Part shown: piece after piece, positions 26,929 through 39,740 of the stretch
Numbering within the stretch: the stretch's first letter is position 1
How the letters are laid out: every line of letters starts with the position of its first letter
Origin: Taenia hydatigena
Taxonomy: Eukaryota; Platyhelminthes; Cestoda; Cyclophyllidea; Taeniidae
Assembly (NCBI GenBank): GCA_036345935.2
Contig: JADWOT020001886.1
Location: 1 to 64,000, forward strand
Direction of reading: 5' to 3'
DNA length: 64,000 nucleotides
Translations under genes and position numbers: made by a program
The notes under the pieces: generated by a model
Told to the model about the DNA's origin: nothing
Seen by the model: only the letters and a program-made list of their open reading frames with translations
The model's database searches: none

Positions 26929-29639
26929 GCCTCACCGCCCCAACAGCGGTTTTTACTTAACTTACAATTACGGGAGGGTACCTTGTAACGAAACGTAGAG
27001 CGGAACGGATTTGTTGGATTCGATGCTCCAGCACATACGGCATCAATTATGCACGGCTGCGTTCAGGTTGATTTAGTGAATGTCTGCTTAAATCAAAGAA
27101 AAGTGCACCTACGCCTTGGTTTAGACGAGATCCGGTTAGGGCTGACGCAGTTTTCTGTCCGACGTAGCAAAACGAATGGGAGAACCAATGATAGGAGGCG
27201 TTGGCGATGGTCTTTTTAACCAGTAAGTAGTGTTTTCCAGTGTAAAAAGTGGTGAATACAGGGGAAGGTGGTACGTCACGTGACGAATTCGCGCCCAAAA
27301 TTTAGCCATGTATGAGCGGTAATGTGTGATTTGAGGAATTGATGGGTGGAAAGAATTATCACTCACTTGGATTTCGACTGCTGCGGAAGAATTAGTTAAC
27401 AAAGATGGTGGGAAGGTGGGAATGTATTTATGACCCCCATATTATGCAGTCAATTACAGCTGGTGGTTCGATAAGAGAACTTGCATTTTTGTCAATGCTA
27501 GAACACTTTATAAAATGAAGCATTTTCTCTAACCAAGTGAGCACGAGAAGTGAGGCAAAAGAAAAATTTGGCTCAAGCGTACCCTGAGAGTTTCCCATGA
27601 AAGCTGAGCAACTGGTTAATTCTTACTTCTAATCTGCTTTCACATCTGAAGACGGCAAGGATATCGTCGCGATGCAAACTTCCAGACTGCTAGTTTACAC
27701 CTCGATCAGTGAGCTGCAGCATTTGCAACGCAATGATTACAGTAAATTCGGTGATCATGCCTATAGCTATACGTGTATATTTTATCTATTTGGCAACAGG
27801 GAAAAGTGGCAGGTTGTGGGTGATATGCTCAAATGCATGATAAGCTGTCATTTGATTGGCTTGCTTGCGAGTGGGTCAGCTGGCAGTGGAGTTATCTAGT
27901 CTCACCACCGAATGCGTTTTGTATGCTTAAAAATGTCATGGTAAAATCCTTCATCATGGAAACAGAGGTTATTTGAATCAAACTTGATGACCAAGACATT
28001 CATTCGCCACTTAAGATTTCTTCATTATGAGATTTCGGACGCCTAAACTAACAAATACTGGTGTGTTGTCCCAAATCGATACTTTCTTTAAAGGAAAGAT
28101 TCTTTGTATAAACGTGGTTTGAGGGTCGCAAATCGAATTTAATTACTTCCATATATTTACTTCCATTTCTCCTTTCTTAAGACTAGCTAGACCTTGAATA
28201 TTTCAACATCGTCGATGGATCTTAAAATCCATTCGAAGCCGATGGAGGAGTGGGATGCTCGAGACCTCTTCTCAGGCTTCTCTTCACTCCATTTAGTCAC
28301 GATAACGCAGACAATTCCCGACTATTGGTTTCAATAATTTTGTAACTTGATGAGAAGTATTCCATTGTGTTGAAGTGCACCTCATAGTCACAAATGGCTG
28401 CTGAATTTACTTTTAGCGGATGGGCTCAATGGGTGTCTTAGTCAACAGGATTGTTTGCTCCTCCTATTGCTGTTTCTTTCAAAATGCATTGCTATTTCCA
28501 ATGATGCTACTCAATTGACATTAGTAACACTTTATATTTCAGCATGCCGGACCCGATTAAGTTCAGTGACTGGGAGTCGCGGTCTGCATTCGCTTCGAAC
28601 GCCTTCTTTTCACAGCCAAGTAGAGTTAAACTTGGGGAGAACATGTGTGAAAAATTCGCATTCGCACAAAAAAGACTTGGTCATCGACACGTGCGTGGAC
28701 CGTACTGCACACTGTAAAAATTTCTAAGAGGCTTGCGTACCACATGAGCTTGCGATTGACCCTGCCATTGCCCCCGTTTGTAAAAATTCTTAGTAATTCA
28801 TTCCTACTAGTCTTAAAAGCAAAAATAGATGTATCAAGCACAATTTTGGACTTTCAGTGATATGCTTTAGCCATTGTAGTGCAAGCGAGGTCAGTCATAA
28901 ACTGGTTGCTGCGGATGCAACTGCAGCAATTACTAGATGGCTGCTTCCCCATCTATTTTAGCTGCAAGAACCTTTATAAAGCTCCTCCAATACTCGCTTA
29001 CTTGAAAAGCATTTGTACCAAACGTACCATAGACTCTGCTCACCATGACGTGAATCACCCTCAGACACTGGCATTCAAACAGTTTGTCAATTCTAAGTTA
29101 GTATTTCCGACAAGCGCTTTTAACCTAAAGTCCAATTACGCATGCACCAAAACGCATAGGTATATTCAAAACTTGCCACGCTTTGTGTTAACATGTCGCA
29201 GTAGTGCAATACGATAGCGAAATGCCAAGCACGCCTGGGTTGTACAGACCATGTTATGTGTGGCAGAGTTATTACAAGATGCCATGGTAAGGTTGCTTAC
29301 TGGATATTGGCGAAAAATGGAACCATCTCGATTTGCTTAAAGGATTACCTATACTGCTCTTTGGCCTTAAGAAGACTTATTTGAAGATTAGGATTATGTC
29401 TCACCGCCGATATTCATGTGAGTTATTACGCAGATTGCCGCGCCTCAACTGTCTACATCCAGTATGCTCAGTCCGGTAGCAATGGTTCTGCGACATTACA
29501 ATGTAAACGCTTTAGCAATGTCTTGATCATAGTCCTTAAAAAGCACGCGCCAATTCTTCTTTTGAATGGATTACAGTAACAAGTAGAATGGTCCAATACG
29601 AGAGTAAATCATTTCGGTCAATACAGTTAAACGGATGGT

Positions 29640-30060
29640 AATAAGCATTAAAAATTTTGAGCTGTCAACGAATACAGCATACCAGTGCTGATTGAAGACT
29701 ACTTAGCACCTCGTAGAAGCAGTGGGAGCAGCAAAATAGACGATGAGGATCGGTCCACCCATCACCTGTGCCAGCGATCTTCAAACCGAAAAACATCCAC
29801 GTACCTGTCGAAAGAAATGCGACGATTAATAATATTCTCAGGCAATATGACGTTCTTTGATAATCCTACCAACGGAATAGGCAGATTTATGCTTAGTCTG
29901 ACAGTGGCGTAGGCTGCACTTTGACGTCTCGATCGTAGGAGAAACCCACTACTTCGACTTAGGTTCGTTCAAATCGCGTCTGCCGAAGTTGAATGGGGCG
30001 CAATGTTTGTTCATTTATGAAGAAAAGCAGACCAAAGTACCCTCCCAATGGTTACCTCAG
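29640..30060 (-). repeat. Partial copy of module E inside module A
   Basis: In reverse complement this matches 43420-43765 and, more distantly, about 62.0-62.34 kb. A conserved landmark is ACAGGTGATGG(G/A)TGGA. It shows that part of module E belonged to the ancestor of A and A'. Confidence 0.6.
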
Positions 30061-30554
30061 CCGTGCCGCTTTCACTAAACAAAAATGATACCGGAAGAAT
30101 TCGGATAATACAAATGCTGCCGAGCAATTGCCAAGAAATGAGGAACACTATAACTAGCGATTCCTTTTATGAGACATAAATGTTCAAATTGAAAAGGTAT
30201 AAAGTGCATCACAAGAACTACTGATAATCAGCTCATTAGTACCTAAAAACGCATTAGGGGTGATAAGATAGTCAAATTCCAAACTAAACTTATTCAGCAG
30301 TGTTTCGAAGCTAATTAGTTGCAACAGCAAAAACAAACGCATTGATGTCCACATTAAGGGATAAAAATCCAGCAAAAAGTAAAACATGAAAATTAAAAGA
30401 TGTTGTAGTTTTAAAAAGTGGAAATCACACGGTCACTATGTGAGGGATAGTGGTTTGCACAAAGGAAAATCAACAGATAACGTAACAAATAAAAATAAAT
30501 GACCAGTGAATAAAAAAGAAAATCAAGCCATGTAAAAAGGCAGCATCGGTGCCA

Positions 30555-33165
30555 ACGTGCTTAGTAGGTGTAACGCCTCAGTTTGCACTGGCATGTGTGC
30601 CTGCCCGATGGCGAATAAGAGAGCGCTGTAAAGGATGCATGATGGCGAATAGTGAATGGGATGGTGTGGAGACGGATCCTGATGGGTGGATGTAAGGCGG
30701 ATAAGAGGCGAAATGACACCATTATAAGCACGAATGCTTCTATTTGTTCTTTTCATATGACATAGACCTTGAACTGTCTCTTGATTTGAGGTGACGTTGG
30801 TTTTAGTTGTTGCGATTGCATTCAATGTCGGGCAGACAGGCATAAATGCTATGAATGTTCTATACATCCAAGTTCTTTGGATCCATTCTCTTCTGCACAG
30901 TGACTGTCTATTTTGCCCCACAACCAGATTTAACATTGTGTGAAAAATAAATAACCTTGGATTCGGCGAAAAGTGTTTGTGTTATAAAAACAGCGACCGT
31001 CGTTACAATGATTCAATAACCAGGCAATTATTGAATGGTACTGAATTCAATAATTCATTGGACTCACAGTTGGAGGTCGGGGTTCCACGCGAGTCAACTG
31101 GCATCTGCAGATGCTGTTGTAGGTGACAATGCATCTATTTTAACAATTTCCCAATTTACTGAGACACCTGCTTTCGTGATCGCAATTATGCTAAATGTGA
31201 ACTCGCAACATTCGATCTTCTTATAGCAAGGAATTTTTATTCAGGTTCAAGTCAAATTTCCGATTTAGGGTGGAGTGCAAGGCCACGCTCTGATTTATTC
31301 GACTTAGTTCATAGCAGATCTCATGACAAAAGGTGTGCTAATAGCGCAAATATTTCTCATTCCCTTTGAACGACAACACTGGTTGAAATCATATCCAGGC
31401 AATTTTGCTTGGATCACACAGAAAAACCTTTAAGCAGTTTATTCATCCTTCAGTTCACGATGGTTCACATTAAGCGCTTACGGGGATGTGTATTTCTTTG
31501 CAAACTATCTCATTGTTTATGAGGGCGATTAATGGTTCGCATGAATTTTGTTCATTGTACTACTTTGCACACAATGCATTGAAAGCGTCCCTCGTCTTGA
31601 GTTACTCATTTGTAGACTGCCAATTAGCCTGAAGGAGTAAGCCCAGCCAAGATGCTAGCATTTGTGAAAGAGTAAACCCGGTTCTATATGCGAAGATCCG
31701 ATTAGTCTGAAAAATGTTATTTACTGTTCAACCAACCAACCCCGTCGTATACTTAGCATTGGAGAATATTGTTGCCCGGACGACTTCCATCTTGATAGTT
31801 CCACAAGTGCATGCATCCAGGTCATCGGTGCTAGTGCGCAGCGTCTTACCATCTTCTTCCATCTTAATTACGATGCGCCTCATACTTACAAGGGTTTTAC
31901 ATTATTTAGCATCACCTGTCATCTTATTTGTTAGATTTGTCTAGACGGAAAAGGACATTTTTAACTGCGTCATCAATGCATGAAGCTTCATGCGCTGCTT
32001 TAATCCGCTTGCAAAATTTCTGTGGCATTTCGTCGGCACAAATGTCTTAGACATAAGTCGCTCTCGCAAGTATAGATGCGCCATTTCTTCCAGAAGTTAA
32101 ATTATGTCATTTATGACTGCTAAATAAAAAGAGACGTCATTGTGCCTTCACCATCTTGGCATAAATTTTAAATTAAATTTGTGCTTACGGATGTCGTCAA
32201 AACCTGAGTAAATGTAAAACTTGATGAACTTTGCACGCAGGCTGTAGAAGCCAATGTAGTAGTGTCACATTTAATCGGTTACAATTCTTCAGATTAATTA
32301 GGGCACACTTATTTGATTAAAATCTACTTAACCCTTAGAGCATGTCTAATACCCCTGCGGTCTTGTCAGTGCAGCTCTAGTTGAGGGCCCAGAGTAACTA
32401 TTGGTCTACTGACAGCGGCTTTACCTACCGACATGTCGAGGTCACTCAAACCGTCACACTACCTATGCGAATGTGTGCTGGTGAATCGGGGGCGGCAACA
32501 ATGTGAATCTGGCCATCCACTGTTCCCATACGCTGGCATGTTTAAACCCGTCTCGAGTGATGTGTCAATTATCTGCAGCTGAATAGATGACTGTACTCAC
32601 GGTGGTACCTCGCCTCCGTCTCCCCCGTTTTCCTCCCCTTGTGTCTTCATCCTGCACCCTCACACTCAGCCACCATGTCTTGCCATCAGACCGCCATTAG
32701 TGCTTACCCAACCAGCGTCGCCTCGCGACCCCCATCTGTGTGCGCATGAGTGGTGTGAACAGGGAAGCCGTAACAACACGTCCATTCATCACACGACAAC
32801 ACATTATTCATGCACAGGGTGTTCGTGTTCTGTTTCAGACAGCCAATGGTCCGTCCATCCCGGAGGGCTGAACGGGTTCTTACATAGACTAAGATTTCTA
32901 AAATTTCCGGTTCAGGTTCAGACAGAGTCGAAAGTGCTTAAGGCTAATTTGGTGATAATTAGCATGCAGCTTCAAATTCTTCGGAAGTCTGTTGAGTCTG
33001 TTCGATGTCCTGTCATCCCTATGCTTGCCATTACCCAAGTGGACCACGTACTCAGCTTTACAAAATATGTTCTTGGATTGTCGCTTTGTTCATTCGATGA
33101 ACATTAGGCTGTAAAGCTCCGCAGGTTCAGCACATTGAAGTAGATTTTTAGGTGTGGCATCCATT
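30555..33165 (+). repeat. Module B, copy 1 (about 2.6 kb)
   Basis: This is colinear in the same orientation with 48885-51545. The copies share long blocks, such as TTTGCACTGGCATGTG near the start, ACTTAACCCTTGGAGCATG-like sequence at 32.3 kb (TTAGAGCATG here), and TTTGTTCATTCGATG near the end. Divergence by substitutions and indels is moderate. A 135-codon ORF here (32700-33107) is partly kept in the other copy as a 101-codon ORF (51081-51386), with frequent amino-acid changes, so I do not count it as a gene. No terminal repeats were identified. Confidence 0.8.
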
Positions 33166-35279
33166 CGTCCACTCAACGGTATCAGGCCAATTTTTTCACG
33201 TGATTTCGATTCTTGGCCTCTATGCGCGTAATTGGACACTCCGGTGTGTCTATGCCAGGCAAATGGTATGATTATAAATGGAGAGGTGGTCCAATGGAAG
33301 CTGAAGTAAAGATAGGGATCAAATCGCGAGATTGGGAGCATTCGTTGTTCTGTTACCATAGTGTCCATGAGAAACTCACGGCATTTGCAATGAAACGTTA
33401 ATCCCATGCCGTGATGTCATCCAAGCAGTGCGTTATAATTTTTGCTACTGCTTGAAATTTGCCGATCCTAACTTCGTAAGTTTTATCTGGAAAGGGCTCG
33501 CGAGCATCTCGTGTGAATGCTATCCTGTCAGAAGCCGCGATGACGCAGTCATCATGCGTATATATGGGATACCTCATTTAAATGCCATCATCCATTCCGA
33601 TAATTGTTCTACTGTACATAAACTTATGCTTAATCAGAGCTTTCGTGCTGTGAGCTTGGCTTTTTTTGTAGAATGTAAACAACATTTAATTTGAGAAAGT
33701 GAGAAACAACACTGCAGCTAGCTTTGCAAAGCAACGTGCTGGTAGAGTGACCAAAACAAACGAAAATGAATGAAAATGTCGAAATGGATGGAAATAGATT
33801 CCGCTAAATTACTTCTAGGAGGTTTTTAAAATAGTGGAATATACTGCGGTACACTGGTTTTCGAGTCGGTGTCAAAAACCATAACCAAATCGGTAAGAGA
33901 TGTTATTCGAGTCAAAGAGAGAGAGTGGCGGTGACGTTGACATCAGGAAGTTAGTCATTTAAGTTTCCGAATGGCCTCGTGTGCTAATTGTGTGCCTGTT
34001 ATAAAGACTAAAGCGCACTTCTGCCTCAGTGCATCACATAAGCTGAATGTTAGTCGTGGCCATGAGTCCACCCTCGGGACAGCAGACACCCAATCATGGA
34101 GCCATGAATTTGTTAATACTTTTAGTCGGTAGGCATATGTGCCTTAGTGGTACTCAAAAAATAAACTCTGCTCTCTCCACCCAATTAGCGTACAATTCTA
34201 CGTCAGCAAATTTTGGCTACAGCGGTGTGTAAGCAAGCGCCTGTTTCATTGTCAATGATAAATTCATAGTTCGAAAATAAACGAAGGAAGCGTGCAAGCA
34301 AGTGCTTACACTAAGGTGCCTTTAAAGAAACAGGATCATAAGGATGAGTGACTAGGTGTTTTCCTGCAATGGCTTCAAAGCTACAACATTTCTATTGGTG
34401 CCATTTAACTATTTTAAGTTCTGCTGATAATGTGAAGACAATGCGCAAAGCATTGCTCCCGGATAGGCAGAAGAATTCTTACATTTGTGCTATCTGTCCT
34501 CTCACCAAACTACGCACCATCTCAATTCTGATCTGTTACCTGCGGCAGCGTTGTACAGCCGTTGATGTTGTAAAACACAATTGGGTAGCTTAATCCAAGT
34601 TGACGGTCACATGACATTTCTAAAAGTTAAATGGTACGCCTGATCATAGGCATTTGGTTTAGAGCAACTAAATAAAGTTTCTCTTTAAGTTGGCCAAATA
34701 CACATTGCGTTTTGACAATGCACAGTGCTACTGGTAGTGTTGGAAGGCAGTCAAATCCGACCAAACACAACAAAAGCTGCGCGCAAACAGCCATACAGAG
34801 AGCTAAGAGCATTTCGAAGCCAAGTTAGAGTTTTAGCGAACTTTGCAGTGCATTGCACGCTTCATATCCATCCCGCAAATTTTCAATTTATTCGTCTTGC
34901 GTGGGTGCGTACTACCTTCATAAGATTCATGACATCAGGGAAAAGCTTTGGCCTATATAGTAGCTTAGATACAGAGAAGTAGAATAATCGGCTAAGTTTG
35001 CTGCTTTGATCTATGCTCAATGTTTCATGCTAATATTCTGGAATGCAGCTTCTTAAGGAAGTCAACTCTGCCAACGTTGCAATAAAAAGAACTTGCAACT
35101 CTCGTCGTTGATTAAAAAAGGAGGGAGATTAGCATCGAGAAAATTGTAATAGCGTTTGTGGAAAAGGCATACTGTAACATTAATTGACAGGTAAACTGAT
35201 GAATGGCTGCATTGGTATTCGAAACATGCGTTCAATTTGGTATTCATGCCGAAATAACTTTGCAATTTTACTCTGACTT
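33166..35279. other. Unassigned sequence between modules B1 and C1
   Basis: Only short ORFs (105 codons or fewer) with no recognisable domain were seen. I found no convincing match to the other modules, although faint similarity to 63.1-63.3 kb just before 35280 suggests module C may start slightly earlier. Confidence 0.45.
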
Positions 35280-38049
35280 TTAGTGCCAGAGTTCCATTGG
35301 TCTCTTCTGCTGATGTTGATTTATTTGCAAACAAGCGAAAAGGCAGGGAAGAATGTGCGACATTGAGTGAATTCGACTATTTAGTGTTCTTTGTCCAAGC
35401 CACTTAACTGTGCACCTTTGTCATTATCGAAATACTTATGAACGCGGTGTTTATTGGAACCACTAATTACCTGGGTTTGTTTGCCTCTGCTGCAGCAATA
35501 CAGCAGTCTCGTCGTGGTCTCTCTCCTAACCCTTCCCTCTCAGCCGCAATCGTGATTACGTTGGCTTAAGCTGTTTTGCTTTGGGGCTAATAGTTGGCGA
35601 GCAGGCGGTGGGACAGGCAAAAGTGCAGGTTTGACGTTTCCCTTAGGCCAGTCGCATTAATATAACTAATGGGTAATAATCGGTGTGCGTCCCTCAAGAC
35701 ACAGGTTGGTGTGAGTTGGCAAGCGTTAAGCTTCAACTGTTTTGTTACTTACGTTCTACTCACTTATCTGTCGACTTGGTTATCTGTTCGGTAGAGGTTT
35801 TGTTGGACAGACAGGCGAAAGTGAGGCAATATGCATATTTTACTGTCTATGGACCTACTCGCCTACTTATCTCCATATGCTTCACTTCAGCGATATAAGG
35901 ATGTGGCATCGGAATGCTTATACAGTCCTGCGTGATGTGAGTGATCTTGTTGAAATCGCTTCATCTTGGTCATAACATCTGACTTTCGGGGATGCTAAAG
36001 CTAACACCTCCCTGACGCTCTCGTGACGAGTGATTCTGGAGAGCATTGCTTCGTTTCGCCTGCATCATTATTACTAATAATACTTAAGTTAAGAATTGCT
36101 CATAGCTGTAAGAAATGGACTGCTTTATTGTATCCACCTGCCTTAGTTATGCACGGTACATGTTCTGCTGTCTTAAGTGCACACGTACGCGTACGCTTAA
36201 TTTATTACACGCAATATCCATTGTCTTTCATTTCTGTCATGCGCATGTCCCATGAAGTGGATCTGCGGGAGCAATGGATATTGGAGAGGGGGGAGGGATG
36301 CCCCCATCGTAGACATTTCCTAGGTTTAGTACACACGGGCCCCCAAACGTATGTTTCAGCACTTGAGGATATTGAGTGTTAATCTCAGTCCGTTTTTAAT
36401 GTGGCGTCTGATATTTTGCTGCCAAGCCCTATGGAGGCGTGGGTAAGCACTTGGCGTGGCCCAGCTCGCACTCTAGTTCCGTGCCACCAACTGGCTTTGT
36501 TTCTGTCATACGTACTGCAGTGATGAGAACCTGGCTAGGCCAGTCGTCGCAAGCAGTGTCTTATCTCCACACTCCTCTCTTGCCATGATTTCCTTTTTCG
36601 CCATCATACCTGTTGTTGTTTGGAGAGGATTTCTTGGCAAAGCATTGAATCCTCTTGGTTGCTGATGTAGGCCCCTGTTCTTTTTTACTAACTTGGTTAG
36701 TCAGTTAGTAGAGATGTGGTGGCAGAGACTGGGTGAGGTGGTAAAGCTATTACCCGCTGTCTGCTGACCCGTCTGTCCCTCCGTATATCTTAATCTCTTT
36801 ATCTACCAACTTATCTACTTATCTTGCTATTTTCTAAGCTATCGATCCACTTATCTGCCCATTCCTTTACTTGTGGAATGTGTGGGGGTTAATTTGGGCT
36901 GAGATGGACTTGTTTACAGTGTTCACTGGAAGCTTTCAAATTGTGGAGAACTGAATCACTGTGAATGGCTAAGTTGTTAGAAGGAAAGCACCTTAGTCAG
37001 TTGGATGTAAAGCTAACTGAAGGAGTTAAAAACATTGATTTTATGCTGATAGATTGCTCGATTCGCTAGTCTTTGCCCCGACGGAAGGCCAGGGAGGGAG
37101 GCAGATGTCAGGTAGGGTGTCTCCAAGAGTGCACTTTCTGCCAATGGTGAGATGCAGCGGTGCTGTAAGCCCAGCTGGCTCGCACTAGGCACTCAATGAC
37201 GTTGAAGTGGGGTGGATGATGTCAGTGCAGAGCTGTGGCAACGCAATTTTTGTGTCTCTGAAGCCGCTTTCCTACCAAGTGCAGAAAATGACTAACCTTG
37301 TCACTAAGTATAGTATAGTACGAGATTTAGTCCTCAAGTAAGGGATTGCGCAAGACGGCGTTGGCTAGTTGACTGTTCGAAAGCACCAGATGCAAGCAGA
37401 TTTGCCTGGCTCATCTTTATGGTTTCATCTATCAGTCAGGGCTCATCCACAGGGACTCGAAGCCCATAACTGGGGATAAATAATGCCAATCGGCGTTTGT
37501 CTCAAGGATTGCTTCGTCAATCATCAGAGTATCTACAAATCGGTCAGTGCCTATTCACAGGGTTGCCGGACTCAATCGGGGATCTTCACATCGAATTGTG
37601 CTAATCACAAGAGTCACGAGGCTCATCATCGGGTACTTAACGCGTGGTGTTTTTACGACTGATCCCTGCGTTATTGCTTCTGTTTTTCGTGGGAGGTATA
37701 AGATAACTTCTTCCTTTCTTTAAGCGTGGGAAGTTCTCTTGTCATCGTTGGATTTATTAACGAACCCATTGTTCTGTTCTCTTCATTTTTATACGTTTGT
37801 TATTTATCCATGCTTAACTTTTTGCGGGATTCCGATTAAGCAATGTCTTACTTTTTAGCATCTTCGAGGAGGGTGATTGGGTGGCAACATTTGCTCGTTT
37901 GTTAATAATTGATGCTAAGTTTCGACTTCCAATAAGCGAGTGACAATGAGTGTCTGTTAGTCTATTGACCACATCTTGTCTCATGGCACTATTTTTGCTG
38001 ATTTTATTCATTTCCTCAACCGTCTCGTAAAAGCTTATAATTTTAAGGA

Positions 38050-38180
38050 AAGTTTAAAGGCGGCTGCCTAGCGAGATATGGTCTCTTGCCTTTTGTGAAC
38101 TTGCAAAGCGTAGACGTCAATTTATTAAGAGGCTCTTGATGGAGCGTTAGGATTTTGGCGTTTTGAATTCAACTACTACG
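38050..38180 (+). pseudogene. Possible remnant of an upstream RAD54 exon
   Basis: One frame reads LAKRRRQFIKR, and a shifted frame just after it reads LDGALGFW. RAD54 proteins have an arginine-rich segment followed by an LDG motif just upstream of the exon at 38535. The order and strand fit the better-supported exons downstream. The match is short and needs a frame change, and the homologous part of copy 2 (about 53.2 kb) has a deletion here. This is a weak, tentative assignment. Confidence 0.25.
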
Positions 38181-38534
38181 TGTAAAGTCAAGTGAGTTGG
38201 TTCTTTTTCTCAAAATGTAAGCCTAGCAGTGATACTGCTAGGCTGTTCTTCTACATTGTTCCATTTGATCCTTGAGGGCTCTTCTTCGTTCATGTGAGAT
38301 CCTACCTTCCTAAAATAATGCAGGGAAAATCAGATAGTTTGTCTCGAGTATTTGTTCGGGAAACAGTTTTAACATAGCCTCATTATTTTTATCACCGAGC
38401 TTGTAAACAATGCATCAGTAGGATCCCAGGGATTTTCGCTCCCACCCGCAACTTCGTTTTCAAGGATGATCTCTTCGATGCTAGCCAGAATTGGCATGTG
38501 TACAATTTTTACATCCCATGTATCTGTCCTGCAG

Positions 38535-39637
38535 TTGCCAGAGTTTGTCTTCATATGGAGCAGCGAAACGGGTGGTTGTGGTCTACATTCCACTAGTACG
38601 AATCGCCTGATATTGTTTAATCCTTATTGGGATCCAGCTGATGACGACCAGATTGCAGCGCCTGTGTGAGGTAACGTGCGAAAGAGACAGATCCATACCT
38701 ACCGTATCATTTTGGTTTTCTAAACACCCCAATTGTGGCTTCCTTTTAGTTAGGCGCAATAGATGAGAAAATGCTTTAATGGCAAGTGCAGTTGTGCGGT
38801 GGATTAAATGGAGGAGGTGGAGGAAGTTTTGTGTGGCCAAGCTGAATGACATTCATGGTGGATTGGTCACAAAGGCAATCCCTCTTTCCTCCCATTCTTC
38901 ACTCGACATTGCCCTCAAAATTAAATAGTGATTTTTGGCTTAACTTTTCGGAAACATTGGCACGAATACATTCGTACCCTTGTACAATTTTACGGAAGGT
39001 TATATTGGGTGTCATTTGGATACCAGGTGTCGGGAAGTTCACGTAACCAATAAACGTTATCAGGAATTACCACTGTGTAGGTGGGTTGGTAATCAACATT
39101 TGCAGGGCTGCTACTGGTCAAAGACGTCTACACCACTCAAATGTGTAACTACTGAATAAGTTGGCACCTCCTGCTGGTGCGGGTGTCCACGAATACAGGC
39201 GCTTTCTTTCACAAAACTTGGTTCGTCACCTCATTTTGCTGTGCACAGGCATTGCCACTGTTCTGCGCCATTCCTGATAAGTGTTGACTATTTTGTGCAT
39301 AACGTGAGTTAGTGCATGCTTCTTTGTGTGGTAATACTGCATCATGATTCCTTTGATATGTGTGAAACCAGCACGCCTTTCTGGACCTGATTTTCCTACG
39401 TACTTACTGAAGTTTTCCTTAGCTCGTGCTTTTTGTCATGGTTTTGCAGGTTTAAATGTCGGTGGTGTGCAATTCTAGTGCAGACGTGAGGTCAACCATT
39501 CACAGTGGATTACAACAGCGACTTCTCAGTGTGGTTCCTGAAGGCCATGCGCTGAAGGGGAATGGGACACTGGAACGACCAGCTGTGTCTTCCGGCAGCA
39601 CGTGAATGAGGAGCAGTACAAAACTCTAAATCTCTGA
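38535..39637 (+). pseudogene. RAD54-like SNF2 ATPase, C-terminal exons, unprocessed pseudogene (copy 1)
   Basis: RAD54 is a nuclear SNF2-family ATPase that works with RAD51 in homologous recombination. Three exon remnants lie in order. Exon a (38535-38714) follows a CCTGCAG acceptor and gives PEFVFIWSSETGGCGL then NRLILFNPYWDPADDDQ, matching helicase motif V and the RAD54 FDPDW-NPANDEQ segment; HTYRI follows. Exon b (38750 to about 38862) gives GAIDEKML, matching TIEEKIF, then VD and an acidic run. Exon c (39450-39637), after TTTTGCAG, gives RFKCRWC, VDYNSDFSVW, WDTGTTSCVFRQHVNEEQ and a TGA. Breaks: TGG to TGA after AAPV, TAA codons in exon b, and frameshifts in exons b and c. Introns are retained, so it arose by DNA duplication. 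No ATPase N-lobe exons were found. Confidence 0.87.
38715..38749 (+). other. 35-bp intron in RAD54 pseudogene copy 1
   Basis: The sequence runs from GTTTTC to CCTTTTAG and separates exon a from exon b. Copy 2 has an intron of exactly 35 bp at the homologous place, ending in the same TCCTTTTAG. Introns this short are typical of one size class in flatworms. Confidence 0.75.
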
Positions 39638-39708
39638 TCCTCGCCATTTCTGATGTCTACATTTCTCCCACTTTAAGCCGTTGATGTTACTGTTAAGTTT
39701 ACGTCATT

Positions 39709-39714
39709 AATAAA
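39709..39714 (+). promoter_or_regulatory. Possible relic poly(A) signal
   Basis: An AATAAA hexamer lies 72 bp after the apparent stop of RAD54 pseudogene copy 1, a plausible place for the old 3' end. A single hexamer is weak evidence in A/T-rich DNA. Confidence 0.35.
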
Positions 39715-39740
39715 TTGAAAGTTTTTACTCGTTTATCTGT

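Larger units (their letters stand above)
25690..30400 (+). repeat. Module A: one arm of a diverged inverted duplication
   Basis: This is colinear, in reverse complement, with 43.08-48.77 kb (module A'). Matching landmarks run the whole length: ACAATCAACTCGATGACTC near the outer end, the tRNA-like pair at 26.6-26.9 kb, the block around AGGCTTCTCTTCACTCC at 28.3 kb, and CTCATTAGTACCTAAAAAC near the inner end. The extra length of A' is explained largely by the 897-bp LTR element inserted there. No open frame is conserved between the arms, so both look non-coding apart from the tRNA pair. Confidence 0.85.
35280..39740 (+). repeat. Module C, copy 1, carrying a RAD54 pseudogene
   Basis: This matches 52.09-55.41 kb in reverse complement, and its first about 700 bp match 63.35-64.0 kb directly. 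Landmarks include GTCCCTCAAGACACAGGT at 35.69 kb, AATCACAAGAG(T/C)CACGAG at 37.6 kb and the RAD54-like exons from 38.5 kb. Divergence is considerable, so the duplication is old. A CGTACGCGTACG palindrome at 36184-36195 lies where copy 2 has a GTGTGC microsatellite. Confidence 0.82.

Noticed and set aside
26813..26998. 61-codon ORF containing SNSRPSDYETDAL
   Set aside because: This is the translation of the tRNA-Met gene read on the wrong strand, a common spurious protein in animal annotations.
39456..39605. 49-codon ATG ORF with a good splice acceptor upstream
   Set aside because: It is an out-of-frame shadow of the RAD54-like last exon, whose true frame reads RFKCRWC and VDYNSDFSVW.
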